A stretch of 38,555 nucleotides of DNA from positions 1-38,555 of the forward strand of contig JAFWXL010000059.1 of NCBI GenBank assembly GCA_017545905.1. Reading direction: 5' to 3'. The DNA is from Clostridia bacterium. GTDB lineage: Bacteria; Bacillota; Clostridia; Christensenellales; Aristaeellaceae. Of the stretch, positions 1 to 7,116 are shown piece by piece. A program made the position numbers and the translations under genes. How positions within the stretch are numbered: the first letter of the stretch is position 1; each line of letters begins with the position of its first letter. Under the pieces are notes generated by a model. That model was not told the origin of the DNA and did not search any database. It saw only the letters and a program-made list of their open reading frames with translations.

Positions 1-101
1 CTCATCCTGCCGTATTTCCCAATCGGCGCATGTCTCTGCACGTTAAGTTTGAGATCGGGAATCAGGTAATCTCCGCATGGCTTGTAGTCAATTTGAATCA
101 T
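1..101 (-). CDS. TnpV-type transposon protein, N-terminal fragment (runs off window)
   Basis: An ATG at 101-99 follows a strong AGGAAGGA ribosome binding site at about 108-115. The 33 visible residues include GDYLIPDLKL followed by PIGKYGR. This resembles the start of TnpV family proteins of Firmicutes mobile elements, which have a short GDYLxPxLxL segment and then an IGxxGxxR segment near the N-terminus. The gene is cut by the window edge. It is too short for certainty, but its place inside a mobile element agrees. TnpV proteins have no well-established biochemical role. Confidence 0.6.
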   Translation of the reverse strand, partial: MIQIDYKPCGDYLIPDLKLNVQRHAPIGKYGRM

Positions 102-190
102 CAGTGTCCTTCCTTTCTTTTCAAATCCGATCCGAAAAGTTCATCGCTGCTTCGTCGTTCCCCAAGGAGACCGTCTCTTCATCGCCACTT

Positions 191-213
191 ACAGGAGCGT
201 GTCACGCTCCTGT
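191..213. terminator. Perfect 11-bp hairpin, possible terminator
   Basis: ACAGGAGCGTG and CACGCTCCTGT flank a single base. The hairpin lies between the small ORF at 238-471 and the TnpV-type gene, both minus strand. There is no good T-run on the minus side, so the terminator role is weak; it may be a protein-binding dyad. Confidence 0.35.
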
Positions 214-237
214 TTATAGGCAATGAACACGATGGAT

Positions 238-471
238 TCACCACCGGAAGTTCTGCGGAATGCCGACGCTGTCCAAGTACTTGCGGCGGGCTTCCTCACG
301 CGCCGCTTCGTCCGGCGCGGTTTTGTACTTCGTGTAGTAGTCATGCCGCAACATGGCATCCATCTTCTTTTCTAACTCGCTTTTGATCCGCTGTCCCGGC
401 TCCTCGCTGCCGATTACATGATAGAGGAAGAGGTCGCAGAACAGATCTTCTGCTATCCTCACATACTTCAT
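238..471 (-). CDS. Small conserved protein of Firmicutes mobile elements, function unknown
   Basis: This is a 77-residue protein starting MKYVRIAEDLFCDLF and ending GIPQNFRW. The start at 471 is chosen because GGAAAGGAGC lies just upstream. A longer frame reaching 567 would have to translate through the large inverted repeat at 485-568. The sequence is mostly helical, rich in acidic and basic residues, with no signal peptide or membrane segment. Similar small proteins travel with integrase, MobC and TnpV genes in gut Clostridia, but I know no demonstrated function. The repeat directly upstream may control this gene or belong to a replication or transfer site. Confidence 0.6.
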   Translation of the reverse strand: MKYVRIAEDLFCDLFLYHVIGSEEPGQRIKSELEKKMDAMLRHDYYTKYKTAPDEAAREEARRKYLDSVGIPQNFRW

Positions 472-484
472 AAATGCTCCTTTC

Positions 485-568
485 CGTGACGCTCGTGTCG
501 CTCGTGTCGCTATTCTTGATATTGGCCCAATATGTAAAATAGCGTCACGAGCGTCACATAGCGTCACG
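485..568. repeat. 84-bp dyad made of iterated AGCGTCAC units
   Basis: Three AGCGTCAC units sit at 541-548, 550-557 and 560-567. Their inverted counterparts are GTGACGCT at 486-493 and GTGTCGCT at 495-502 and 504-511. A fourth forward unit is at 589-596 inside the ATPase gene. The arms pair about a centre at 526, which is itself the palindrome ATATTGG-C-CCAATAT (519-533). Unit spacing is 9-10 bases, close to one helical turn. The layout resembles an iteron or protein-binding array beside a replication-type ATPase, or a large hairpin in the transcript. Confidence 0.8.
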
Positions 569-1673
569 CAGGCGGATTGACGAGCTTGAGCGTCACCGTC
601 CTGCCGTCATGTGTGCGTTTGCTCTCAAAGAGAATTCCATACTCGTTGAAGAGCCGTTCGGTGTTGACGTTCAGATACCGGGTGAGCACATGAGAGAGCA
701 TCGCCACGTCCGGCAGGTGGGCCATCAATTGTGATGGGCTGCCCGTCCATACAGGTGTAAGCGGTGTGACCAGCTTGGCCACTGCTTCCAGCACCGGATC
801 AGGCGGTATCTTACAGACCTCAGCTTCTGCCTTGATGAGCCGCCAGATGCAGCGCTCCCTGTCAAACTCGAGCGTCAACTCCTGATCCTGCTGATCGCGC
901 CCGACGACACTCATAGCAGCCTTGTTGTCGGTGCGCTTTTTCTTCTGCATGATGAACGCACCGTCTGCCGCGCCAAGCAGGCCATTCGTGCCGGAGATCA
1001 TATCAAAGCTGTCTTCAGATTCCATCTTGCGGGTATGGTGGACGACCAGCAGGCATATATTGTGCTTGTCACTGAATGCCTTCAGCTTGGCGACGATTTC
1101 ATAATCGCTAGCGTAGTTGTACTTATCCCCGCCGATCTCACGTACCTTTTGGAGCGTATCGACAATGATCAGTTTCGTGTTCGGATGTTCCTTAATGAAA
1201 TCCTCAAGCTGTTCGCTCAATCCTCCGCTGAGCGTTCTGGACTGCGTAGCGAAATGCAGATCGTCCGTCTCCTCCATGCCAAACATCTTGTAGAGCCGCT
1301 TCTGGATGCGCGCATAGTCGTCTTCCAGCGCGAGGTAGAGCACCTCGCCCTGATGGACGGGATAGTTCCAAAGTTCCGTACCGGAAGCGATGTGGTAGCT
1401 CAGCTGCGCCATGAAGAAGGATTTGCCGATCTTCGGTGCGCCGACGAACAGATACGTTCCTGCATAGAGCAAACCGTCGATAATTTCCAGCTTCGGCGGA
1501 TACACTGTATCGAACAGTTCCGACATGGAGACTGTATTGAGACTTCCCTTTCTTTTGTTGAAAATCGAAGTTTCTTTTGGTATAATGTTTTCGGTAGTTT
1601 TGCTATTTGACTGCTCCCCGGCTGCGCCAACAGCCGGAACCGGAGTGGTCATTTTTTCATTTTCAGCCATCAT
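564..1673 (-). CDS. RepA/RecA-fold ATPase (DnaB-like, AAA_25 type)
   Basis: This 369-residue protein has a Walker A motif GAPKIGKS at about 78-85, ALEDD at about 115-119 and a Walker B LIIVD at about 168-172, followed by VVHHTRK. This is the pattern of hexameric RepA-type helicases (plasmid RSF1010 RepA) and related RecA-fold ATPases of mobile elements. The C-terminal third is poorly conserved and may hold a winged-helix region. An AGGAGG site precedes the ATG, and its start overlaps the end of the MobC-like gene by 11 bases, so the two are translated together. The iterated dyad at 485-568 overlaps its stop codon, which fits a role in element replication. That role is inference; a regulatory ATPase is also possible. 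Confidence 0.8.
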   Translation of the reverse strand: MMAENEKMTTPVPAVGAAGEQSNSKTTENIIPKETSIFNKRKGSLNTVSMSELFDTVYPPKLEIIDGLLYAGTYLFVGAPKIGKSFFMAQLSYHIASGTELWNYPVHQGEVLYLALEDDYARIQKRLYKMFGMEETDDLHFATQSRTLSGGLSEQLEDFIKEHPNTKLIIVDTLQKVREIGGDKYNYASDYEIVAKLKAFSDKHNICLLVVHHTRKMESEDSFDMISGTNGLLGAADGAFIMQKKKRTDNKAAMSVVGRDQQDQELTLEFDRERCIWRLIKAEAEVCKIPPDPVLEAVAKLVTPLTPVWTGSPSQLMAHLPDVAMLSHVLTRYLNVNTERLFNEYGILFESKRTHDGRTVTLKLVNPPA

Positions 1674-1995
1674 GTGATTCCTCCTTCAGTCCCTCCATGA
1701 TCGCGGAAATCATCCTGATCGTATCCATCATATCCTCATCCAATCCTTTCCCGGCTTCAATGCGCCTCAGCTCCGCGAGGACTTCCTCAAGCTGGCTGCG
1801 CAGCGCCTTGTACACGCGCGGGTTGCCCTGTACAACGACGTCTCTGCACAGCAGACGCTTGGTGATGTAGTCCTGCTTGGTGAGGCCGCTGAGCTTCACG
1901 GCGATGTCGATCTGCCGGCCTTCCTCCGGCGACACCCTGAAGCCAATGGTTCGATTGCGCCAGCGGGCGCGTTCGTCGCGGTTCTTTGCGCTCAT
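1663..1995 (-). CDS. MobC-like / relaxosome accessory protein
   Basis: About 110 residues, basic at the N-terminus, with RTIGFRVSPEEGRQIDIAVKL, then SGLTKQDYITKRLL and a predicted coiled-coil C-terminal half (LEEVLAELRRIEAG). The RVSPEE...SGLT...Y pattern is typical of plasmid mobilization MobC and related ribbon-helix-helix proteins, which bind near oriT and help the relaxase nick. The second ATG (1995) is preferred because GGAG lies 7 bases before it; the first ATG (2001) overlaps the integrase stop and is too close to the site. No relaxase is visible, so it may instead act as a DNA-binding regulator. Confidence 0.65.
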   Translation of the reverse strand: MSAKNRDERARWRNRTIGFRVSPEEGRQIDIAVKLSGLTKQDYITKRLLCRDVVVQGNPRVYKALRSQLEEVLAELRRIEAGKGLDEDMMDTIRMISAIMEGLKEESHDG

Positions 1996-1997
1996 TT

Positions 1998-3080
1998 TCA
2001 TGCTCCTTTCTCTGTTCGTTCTATATCAAGTTTGTCAGCCATTTCCGTCTGCTTGGTTGGGAAAAGGTGAGCATACCGATACGTGATATCAATGCTCTCA
2101 TGTCCAACTCTTTCGGCAATAGCCACCGCCGAAAAGCCCATCTCAATGAGGAGCGACACATGTGAATGTCTGAGATCATGGATACGGATGCGCTTTACTC
2201 CTGTAGCTTCAGCACCCCGATCCATCTCCCGATGCAGATAATTCTTGCTGACCGGAAAGAAACGATCCGTCGGCTTGATGCCGTACATGGATTTCAAATA
2301 GTCCTGCATTTCATCCGCAAGGAATTGAGGAATCTTGATTGTCCGATTGCTCTTGGGGGTTTTAGGTGCAGTCACCACGTCCCGACCTTTAAGCCTCTGA
2401 TATGATTTGTTGATCGTCAGCGTAGAGCGATTGAAATCAAAATCTGCCGGAGTGAGTGCAAGCAGCTCGCCTTCCCGAATGCCGCACCAGTACAGCACTT
2501 CAAATGCGTAGTAGGAGATGGGCTTGTCCATCATGACTTCTGCGAACTTCAGGTACTCCTCCTTCGTCCAGAAGAGCATTTCCTTGTGCGTTTCCTTGCC
2601 CATGTTACCTGCGATCTCAGCAGGGTTCTGCTTGAGCTTGTAATAGCGTACCGCGTGATTGAAGATAGCGCTGAGCTGGCTGTGAACAGATTTAAGATAC
2701 GTTGGAGAATACGGTTCTCCATTTTTCTGACGGATGCTCATGATCGTGTTCTGCCACGCAATCACATCCTTGGGTTCGATTTCGCTGATCACACGATCCT
2801 TGAAGTAGGGGAGAATCTTCGTGTCAATCATGTTGTTCTTGGATTCCCATGTATTTTCCCGGATACGTTCCTTTTTGTCCATGCGATAGATTTCTACAAA
2901 CTCTCCGAACGTCATGTTCAGATCGCCGCTCTTTTGAAGAAGAAACTGGCGCTCATATTCAAGCGCGTCTCTCTTCTTGGCAAAGCCGCGTTTCATCTTC
3001 TTGCGCTTTGCTCCTGTGAAATCTGTGTAGTAGAACGATGCGTAATAGGTTCCCTGTTTTTCGTCCTTGTAGGCCGGCAT
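1998..3080 (-). CDS. int: Tyrosine recombinase / integrase
   Basis: This is a 360-residue integrase of the Tn916/ICE type. Residues 1-50 form an arm-type DNA-binding domain (TYYASFYYTDFTGAKRKK), about 55-155 the SAM-like core-binding domain, and about 165-350 the catalytic domain. Visible catalytic residues are R202 in CGIREGELL, K243, H301 and R304 in HDLRHSH, H327 in VGHES and Y336 in ITYRYAHL. It catalyses site-specific integration and excision, here most likely at the 3' end of guaA. The ATG directly follows the stop codon of the excisionase-like gene, so the two are co-translated. The divergent promoter between that gene and the XRE repressor probably drives them. Confidence 0.95.
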   Translation of the reverse strand: MPAYKDEKQGTYYASFYYTDFTGAKRKKMKRGFAKKRDALEYERQFLLQKSGDLNMTFGEFVEIYRMDKKERIRENTWESKNNMIDTKILPYFKDRVISEIEPKDVIAWQNTIMSIRQKNGEPYSPTYLKSVHSQLSAIFNHAVRYYKLKQNPAEIAGNMGKETHKEMLFWTKEEYLKFAEVMMDKPISYYAFEVLYWCGIREGELLALTPADFDFNRSTLTINKSYQRLKGRDVVTAPKTPKSNRTIKIPQFLADEMQDYLKSMYGIKPTDRFFPVSKNYLHREMDRGAEATGVKRIRIHDLRHSHVSLLIEMGFSAVAIAERVGHESIDITYRYAHLFPTKQTEMADKLDIERTEKGA

Positions 3081-3275
3081 TTACATCGCCTCCCGATCTG
3101 CCATTCCATAGAATTGTTCCTGATAAAACTTGCGGCTGATCTTGCCGGAAACGGTGGTATAGCCCTTTGCTTTGAGCTTTTCGTTCCAGACACGAATCAT
3201 CTTGTAGGCAGTAGCTTTCGATACGCCCAATTCTTCGGCAACCTCCTTTGCAGAAACGAAAATGGTATTCTTCAT
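3081..3275 (-). CDS. Excisionase-like HTH protein
   Basis: A 64-residue basic protein with a helix-turn-helix VSAKEVAEELGVSKATAYKM near the N-terminus and a short basic wing. The size, the HTH and the position immediately before the integrase (TAA directly followed by the integrase ATG) fit a recombination directionality factor. AAAGGAG precedes the start. It could also be a small transcriptional regulator. Its promoter overlaps an operator-like dyad. Confidence 0.75.
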   Translation of the reverse strand: MKNTIFVSAKEVAEELGVSKATAYKMIRVWNEKLKAKGYTTVSGKISRKFYQEQFYGMADREAM

Positions 3276-3296
3276 ACGATACTCCTTTCTCGCGGA

Positions 3297-3392
3297 CTAT
3301 ACATTTTTATTTAGTCCACATTTTTGATTATACACTAAGTAAATATGCTTAGCAATAGATGAATATGCGGATTTCTAAATTTTTTTGCTTAG
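3297..3392. promoter_or_regulatory. Three spaced operator dyads of the XRE repressor
   Basis: The pattern CTAAR-N8-CTTAG occurs at 3335-3352 and 3375-3392, and a weaker form CTATA-N8-TTTAG at 3297-3314. Centres are 38 and 40 bases apart. The middle site lies between the -35 and -10 of the xis-int promoter, the left site just past its start point, and the right one directly upstream of the repressor promoter. This is a phage-like switch layout. The binding protein is inferred from position. Confidence 0.65.
3327..3355 (-). promoter_or_regulatory. Promoter of xis-int
   Basis: On the minus strand TTGCTA (3355-3350), a 17-base spacer and a perfect TATAAT (3332-3327) precede the HTH gene. The spacer overlaps the middle operator dyad. 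Confidence 0.65.
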
Positions 3393-3398
3393 TATTTA

Positions 3399-3427
3399 TT
3401 GAATGATTCTGTCGCGTATGATATACT
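3399..3427 (+). promoter_or_regulatory. Promoter of the XRE repressor
   Basis: TTGAAT (3399-3404), a 17-base spacer and TATACT (3422-3427) lie 40 bases before the repressor start. An operator dyad sits just upstream, suggesting autoregulation. Confidence 0.65.
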
Positions 3428-3466
3428 GTGTTCAGTAATTATGTTTTGTTCAGGAGGCGTCCTATT

Positions 3467-3976
3467 ATGGCAGTTGGTGATCGGATCAAGAGTGTGCGGA
3501 ACTTCCGCAAAATGACCATGAAGGAATTGGGTATGGCTGTGGGCTTTGACGAGAAAAGTGCGGACGTTCGTATTGCCCAGTATGAAAACAATTCCCGAAA
3601 ACCCAAAGAAGAACTGCTCAATAAAATCGCCGCTGCATTGGACGTCAACGTTCACGCTTTGAGTGATATTTCCGATTACTCCGACGAGGATTTGCTCTAC
3701 GCACTCTTTCAATGGGAAGATGCTCGTGTAAGTGTAGACTTGCTAAAAGTATGGAATGATTCACATTCGGATTTTGAAGGAGAGAATACCGCTGTTGCGT
3801 TCAACTACAGCATGCTGGATACCTACTTGGATGAATGGTATCTTCGCAAGCAGCAGCTGCGCTCCGGAGAAATCACCAGGGATGAATACCGGGAATGGAA
3901 GCTCAATTGGCCTTACACCTCCGACGTAATGAGGAAATATGTACCTCACAGAGAATGGCGTAAAATAGAAGAATGA
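3467..3976 (+). CDS. XRE-family repressor
   Basis: A 169-residue protein with an N-terminal helix-turn-helix domain (about residues 5-60). It starts VGDRIKSVRNFRKMTMKELG and contains YENNSRKPKEELLNKIAAALDV. The C-terminal half is acidic and aromatic and may serve for dimerization or sensing. The ATG at 3467 is chosen because of AGGAGG 10 bases upstream; a GTG at 3428 is in frame but has no site. It is divergent from xis-int, with operator-like dyads between them, so it likely keeps the element integrated. No LexA-like protease domain is visible, so release by self-cleavage is not expected. Confidence 0.88.
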   Translation: MAVGDRIKSVRNFRKMTMKELGMAVGFDEKSADVRIAQYENNSRKPKEELLNKIAAALDVNVHALSDISDYSDEDLLYALFQWEDARVSVDLLKVWNDSHSDFEGENTAVAFNYSMLDTYLDEWYLRKQQLRSGEITRDEYREWKLNWPYTSDVMRKYVPHREWRKIEE

Positions 3977-3986
3977 CATGAAAACA

Positions 3987-4015
3987 GCCCTCCGAAACTT
4001 ACCGTTTCGGAGGGC
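3987..4015 (+). terminator. Terminator-like hairpin after the repressor
   Basis: A perfect 12-bp stem, GCCCTCCGAAAC pairing with GTTTCGGAGGGC around a 5-base loop, lies 10 bases after the repressor stop. The T-run is poor. Confidence 0.6.
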
Positions 4016-4052
4016 ATGTTCATGTCATCCTATTATATCGGAATAATACAAA

Positions 4053-4070
4053 CAGTATCAAATCAGTATC
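4053..4070. repeat. Direct repeat, possible integrase arm sites
   Basis: CAGTATC occurs at 4053-4059 and 4064-4070, 11 bases apart, between the repressor and the guaA end. The position and one-turn spacing fit arm-type integrase sites. This is inference. Confidence 0.35.
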
Positions 4071-4126
4071 GCAAGGCTGATTGTGACTCAAAAAATCAAG
4101 CAATAACTGATATTTTTAAGAATTTG

Positions 4127-4150
4127 ATATTACTCCCACTCAATTGTTCC
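4127..4150. other. Attachment site at guaA 3' end
   Basis: The last guaA codons and stop (minus strand reading GAGTGGGAGTAATA) are where element and chromosome meet. Islands of this class recombine at the last bases of guaA and restore the reading frame. The exact crossover cannot be set without the second copy. Confidence 0.55.
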
Positions 4151-5128
4151 GATGGGCTTCGGGGTCAGATCCAGCAGAACGCGGTTGATACCCTCAACCT
4201 CATGGGTGATGCGGTAGGTGATGTGATGCAGCAGCGCGTAGGGAATCTCTTCGATGGTGGCAGTCATGGCGTCCTTGGTGTTGACCGCACGAATGATGGC
4301 CGGCCAGCCCTCGTAGCGGCTCTCATCCTTCACGCCAACGCTCTTGATATCCGGCACAGCAATGAAATACTGCCAGACCTTCTCGCTCAGGCCGTTCTTT
4401 TCAAACTCCTCACGCAGGATGGCGTCAGCCTCGCGCAGCGCATGCAGGCGGTCGCGGGTGATCGCGCCCAGGCAGCGAACGCCCAGACCCGGGCCCGGGA
4501 ACGGCTGACGATAAACCATGCTGTGCGGCAGGCCAAGCGCCTCGCCGACTACACGTACCTCATCCTTAAACAGGAACTTGAGCGGCTCCACCAGCTCAAA
4601 CTGCAGATCCTCCGGCAGACCGCCGACATTGTGATGGGACTTGACGGCCTTCTTGCCCTCGGCAGCCTTGATGGATTCCAGAATATCGGGATAGATGGTG
4701 CCCTGCGCCAGGAAAGAGATGCCCTCCAGCTTGCGGGCTTCATCCGCAAAGACGGTGATGAATTCCTTGCCGATGATCTTGCGCTTGCGCTCCGGCTCGG
4801 AAACGCCGGCCAGCAGACCAAGGAAATGATCGGTCGCATCGACGTAGATCAGATTGGCGTCCAGGCCATCCTTGAACATCCTGATGACGCCCTCAGATTC
4901 ATTCTTGCGCATCAGACCATGGTTCACATGCACGCAGACCAGCTGCTTGCCGATCGCCTTGATCAGCAGCGCAGCGACGACGCTGCTGTCCACGCCGCCG
5001 GACAGGGCCAGCAGCACCTTCTTATCGCCAACCTGCGCGCGAACAGCAGCCACCTGTTCCTCGATAAACGCATTAGCCAGTTCCATGGTGGTGATGCGCG
5101 CCATGGATTCGGGACGAACATTGCTCAT
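4130..5128 (-). CDS. guaA: GMP synthase, ATP-pyrophosphatase subunit only (no glutaminase domain)
   Basis: A 332-residue protein that adenylates XMP and aminates it to GMP. The PP-loop SGGVDSS lies at about 43-49, followed by HVNHGLMRKNE, KSHHNVGGLP and FPGPGLGVR, and the C-terminal dimerization part ends LTPKPIGTIEWE. Usual bacterial GuaA is about 510-525 residues with an N-terminal class I glutamine amidotransferase domain. Here that domain is missing and the N-terminus is complete: ATG at 5128 with AGGAGTG upstream. This matches the split GMP synthase known in archaea, where the glutaminase is a separate gene. No glutaminase is in the window; ammonia may come from a partner encoded elsewhere. 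The 3' end hosts the integrated element. Confidence 0.95.
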   Translation of the reverse strand: MSNVRPESMARITTMELANAFIEEQVAAVRAQVGDKKVLLALSGGVDSSVVAALLIKAIGKQLVCVHVNHGLMRKNESEGVIRMFKDGLDANLIYVDATDHFLGLLAGVSEPERKRKIIGKEFITVFADEARKLEGISFLAQGTIYPDILESIKAAEGKKAVKSHHNVGGLPEDLQFELVEPLKFLFKDEVRVVGEALGLPHSMVYRQPFPGPGLGVRCLGAITRDRLHALREADAILREEFEKNGLSEKVWQYFIAVPDIKSVGVKDESRYEGWPAIIRAVNTKDAMTATIEEIPYALLHHITYRITHEVEGINRVLLDLTPKPIGTIEWE

Positions 5129-5178
5129 AATAATCACTCCTGTATCTGAGTCAAATAGATGCATGATTCACGACACAT

Positions 5179-5208
5179 ATTTTATCACGCTGCCTGAATA
5201 GTTGTAAA
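5179..5208 (-). promoter_or_regulatory. Probable guaA promoter
   Basis: Minus strand TTTACA (5208-5203), an 18-base spacer and TAAAAT (5184-5179) lie about 50 bases before the start. No guanine-riboswitch-like fold was recognised in the short leader. Confidence 0.5.
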
Positions 5209-5279
5209 GAAAACTGAAAAATTTTTTGTATGAACGTTCGGTTATTTTGTTCTGCCCATCTTTCGTGTTTTTATACTTG

Positions 5280-5308
5280 TTTACATGTCTTTGCAATCAA
5301 GCTATAAT
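5280..5308 (+). promoter_or_regulatory. Promoter of the S51 peptidase gene
   Basis: TTTACA (5280-5285), a 17-base spacer and TATAAT (5303-5308) lie 33 bases before the ATG at 5341. It likely also serves the next gene, two bases downstream of the first stop. Confidence 0.7.
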
Positions 5309-5340
5309 ATATGCATTCCCATTTTTGAAAGGCTTGAGCG

Positions 5341-6087
5341 ATGATTCTGTTTATGACCAGCAGCCCCTGCGACAACAATGTTCCTGCGGGCGTTTCCCTT
5401 CCTTGCATCTTTGACACACGCAACAGCTTTGTGGACAATCTTCGCACCCACTGGAAACCAGACAGCCGTCTGGTGGTGATCTGCTCAGATCCCTATAATG
5501 ATCCGCTCAATGACGAGATGTGCAATACATTTACCAAATGCTTCAACTATCATGGTCTGACTGTCCGCGAAAGCGTCATGCTCGACGGACGCAACGAGCA
5601 CAACGCTGCAGACCTCATCGCGCTCAGCGATGCAATCCTTCTAGGCGGCGGGCACGTGCCCACGCAGCAGGCCTTTTTTGAGCGCATCGGTCTTCGCGCG
5701 CTCATGCGAGAATACACCGGCGTGATCATGGGCGTGAGCGCAGGCTCCATGAACTGCATGGACACGGTCTATGCCCAGCCGGAACTGCCCGGCGAGTCCG
5801 TCGATCCCGCTTACCGGCGGTTCATTCCCGGTCTCGGTCTTTCGCGCGTGCAGGTGCTGCCGCATTACCAGATAGTCAGGGACAACATTCTCGACGGCAG
5901 ACGCTTGTTTGAGGATATCACGTTTTCCGATAGCTTCGGCCGCTCGTTTTATGTGCTGGTGGACGGCAGCTATGTCATGCGCATCGACGATCATTATTCG
6001 CTCTGGGGCGAAGGTTATCTCATACGCGACGGAAAGATGACGCAGATCTGCCGCGAAGGCGAACATATCAAACTGACGGAGGGCTGA
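5341..6087 (+). CDS. Peptidase S51 (dipeptidase E / cyanophycinase family)
   Basis: A 248-residue cytosolic protein with the class I amidotransferase-like fold. It shows LLGGGHVPTQ at about 101-109, the nucleophile elbow GVSAGS with Ser133, and a likely catalytic His175 in LPHYQ. Family members are serine peptidases such as PepE, which cleaves Asp-X dipeptides, or cyanophycinases. The exact substrate cannot be read from sequence. It sits two bases before the ProX-like gene and probably shares its transcript. Confidence 0.85.
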   Translation: MILFMTSSPCDNNVPAGVSLPCIFDTRNSFVDNLRTHWKPDSRLVVICSDPYNDPLNDEMCNTFTKCFNYHGLTVRESVMLDGRNEHNAADLIALSDAILLGGGHVPTQQAFFERIGLRALMREYTGVIMGVSAGSMNCMDTVYAQPELPGESVDPAYRRFIPGLGLSRVQVLPHYQIVRDNILDGRRLFEDITFSDSFGRSFYVLVDGSYVMRIDDHYSLWGEGYLIRDGKMTQICREGEHIKLTEG

Positions 6088-6089
6088 TC

Positions 6090-6656
6090 ATGGAGCTGTA
6101 TCACGGACGGCCCTCAGACGGCAAGGGCAGGCTGGACAAGGAGATGCGCGTATATGATCTGCTGGACAGCCTGCATATCGATTATGAGCGCACGGATCAC
6201 ATCGCGGCGATGACCATGGAGGATTGTCTGGAGATCGACAGGATTCTTGACGTCGTCATCTGCAAGAATCTGTTTCTGTGCAACCGGCAGAAGACGAAAT
6301 TCTACCTGCTGATGATGCCGGGAGACAAGGTCTTCAAAACAAAGGATCTCTCGGGCGCAATCGGATCATCCCGGCTCTCGTTTGCCGATCCGGCGGATAT
6401 GGAAAAATATCTGGATATCACGCCCGGCGCGGTCTCCGTGATGGGCCTGATGAACGACAGGGATAATCATGTGCAGCTGATCATGGATAAACCCGTGACA
6501 GAGGGCAAGCTGCTTGGATGCCATCCGTGTGTGAATACATCCAGCCTGCGCATGAAGACGAAGGATGTGCTGGAGAAATTCCTGCCCGCCGTGCATCATG
6601 AGGCGATCGTTGTGGATCTGCCGGAATATGAAAAGCGAGAAAAAGGGATAGAATGA
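6090..6656 (+). CDS. ProX-type prolyl-tRNA editing protein (YbaK/ProRS-associated domain)
   Basis: A 188-residue single-domain protein of the YbaK/ProRS-INS superfamily. It shows RVYDLLDSLHIDYERTDH near the N-terminus, then CKNLFLCNRQKTKFYLLMMP, and GCHPCVNTSSLRMKTKDVL near the C-terminus, which marks the ProX (PrdX) branch. These proteins hydrolyse mischarged aminoacyl-tRNA(Pro), typically Ala-tRNA(Pro). It is co-transcribed with the S51 peptidase upstream. A repeat module begins about 12 bases after the stop codon. Confidence 0.88.
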   Translation: MELYHGRPSDGKGRLDKEMRVYDLLDSLHIDYERTDHIAAMTMEDCLEIDRILDVVICKNLFLCNRQKTKFYLLMMPGDKVFKTKDLSGAIGSSRLSFADPADMEKYLDITPGAVSVMGLMNDRDNHVQLIMDKPVTEGKLLGCHPCVNTSSLRMKTKDVLEKFLPAVHHEAIVVDLPEYEKREKGIE

Positions 6657-6667
6657 TGAGTAACGAA

Positions 6668-6809
6668 GATAAGCGCGAAGCGGAGAAGGGGTCTGGGGAC
6701 AATGTCCCCAGGCAGGGGTTTGGGGATGAAATCCCCAACGTATCCCATGTGCGAAGCGCTCATCAGCAAGAATCGGAGCGGAGCCGAAGGCGACAATTAC
6801 GATTCTGAT
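6668..6809 (-). repeat. Long copy of the double-hairpin repeat, with extension
   Basis: Read on the plus strand: GCGCGAAGCG tail, hairpin CTGGGGAC-AAT-GTCCCCAG (6693-6711), conserved linker CAGGGGT, hairpin TTGGGGAT-GAA-ATCCCCAA (6720-6738). An extension of about 70 bases follows, to GACAATTACGATTC. The whole stretch is the reverse complement of 22889-23027 with few differences. Confidence 0.85.
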
Positions 6810-6847
6810 ATACTTCGATAGGATATCTGTATGGATCAATCAGGCTG

Positions 6848-6921
6848 CGCGCTGCGCTGGGCCCAAAGGGATGAGGGGAAACCCGGTTTTCCCCTACATC
6901 CCTCTGGACTCCCATACCCCT
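6848..6921. repeat. Second repeat module (GGGCCCAAAGGG type)
   Basis: CGCGCTGCGCTGGGCCCAAA at the left and CCCTCTGGACTCCCATACCC at the right flank an imperfect hairpin (AGGGGAAA / TTTTCCCCT). Both flanks recur inverted at 18824-18845 and 18971-18993, where a longer insert lies between them. Confidence 0.7.
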
Positions 6922-7116
6922 TTCTGAAACGCCGAGGAGGTATACGTGCGTTAGAGCATCTAAGATTCGTTCTTGACGCACGCGTGCGACGAAGTCGCAG
7001 CTGTGCTTTTGCGCTCCGAAACCGGAGCTGTATAAGTGGTCTTCTGCTCTTGGACCAATTGTTTTTCGCAAGCGAGGTTTTGATTTCTTAGTCAGCTAAA
7101 TATTCCTCATGATCAC
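6922..7116. other. Non-coding stretch, nothing recognised
   Basis: Several small palindromes but no convincing reading frame, tRNA or riboswitch fold. It lies between convergent transcripts. Confidence 0.5.

Larger units (their letters stand above)
1..4150. mobile_element. Integrated mobile element inserted at guaA 3' end (one end only)
   Basis: Genes for a tyrosine integrase, a small HTH protein, an XRE repressor, a MobC-like protein, a RepA-fold ATPase and a TnpV-type protein lie together, directly next to the 3' end of guaA. The 3' end of guaA is an established integration site for genomic islands. Base composition is visibly less GC-rich than the chromosome to the right. No relaxase gene is visible, so whether it is a mobilizable element or a phage-plasmid-like island cannot be decided. 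The left boundary lies outside the window, and no second copy of the guaA end sequence was seen inside it. Confidence 0.8.

Noticed and set aside
30-386. Plus-strand frame at the left edge
   Set aside because: It runs opposite the TnpV-type start and the small ORF, both of which have ribosome binding sites; its product is Arg/Ser/Pro-rich with no features.
6922-7116. tRNA-like or structured RNA between repeats and metY
   Set aside because: Only short stems; no cloverleaf, anticodon arm or TTC-type arm could be laid out.
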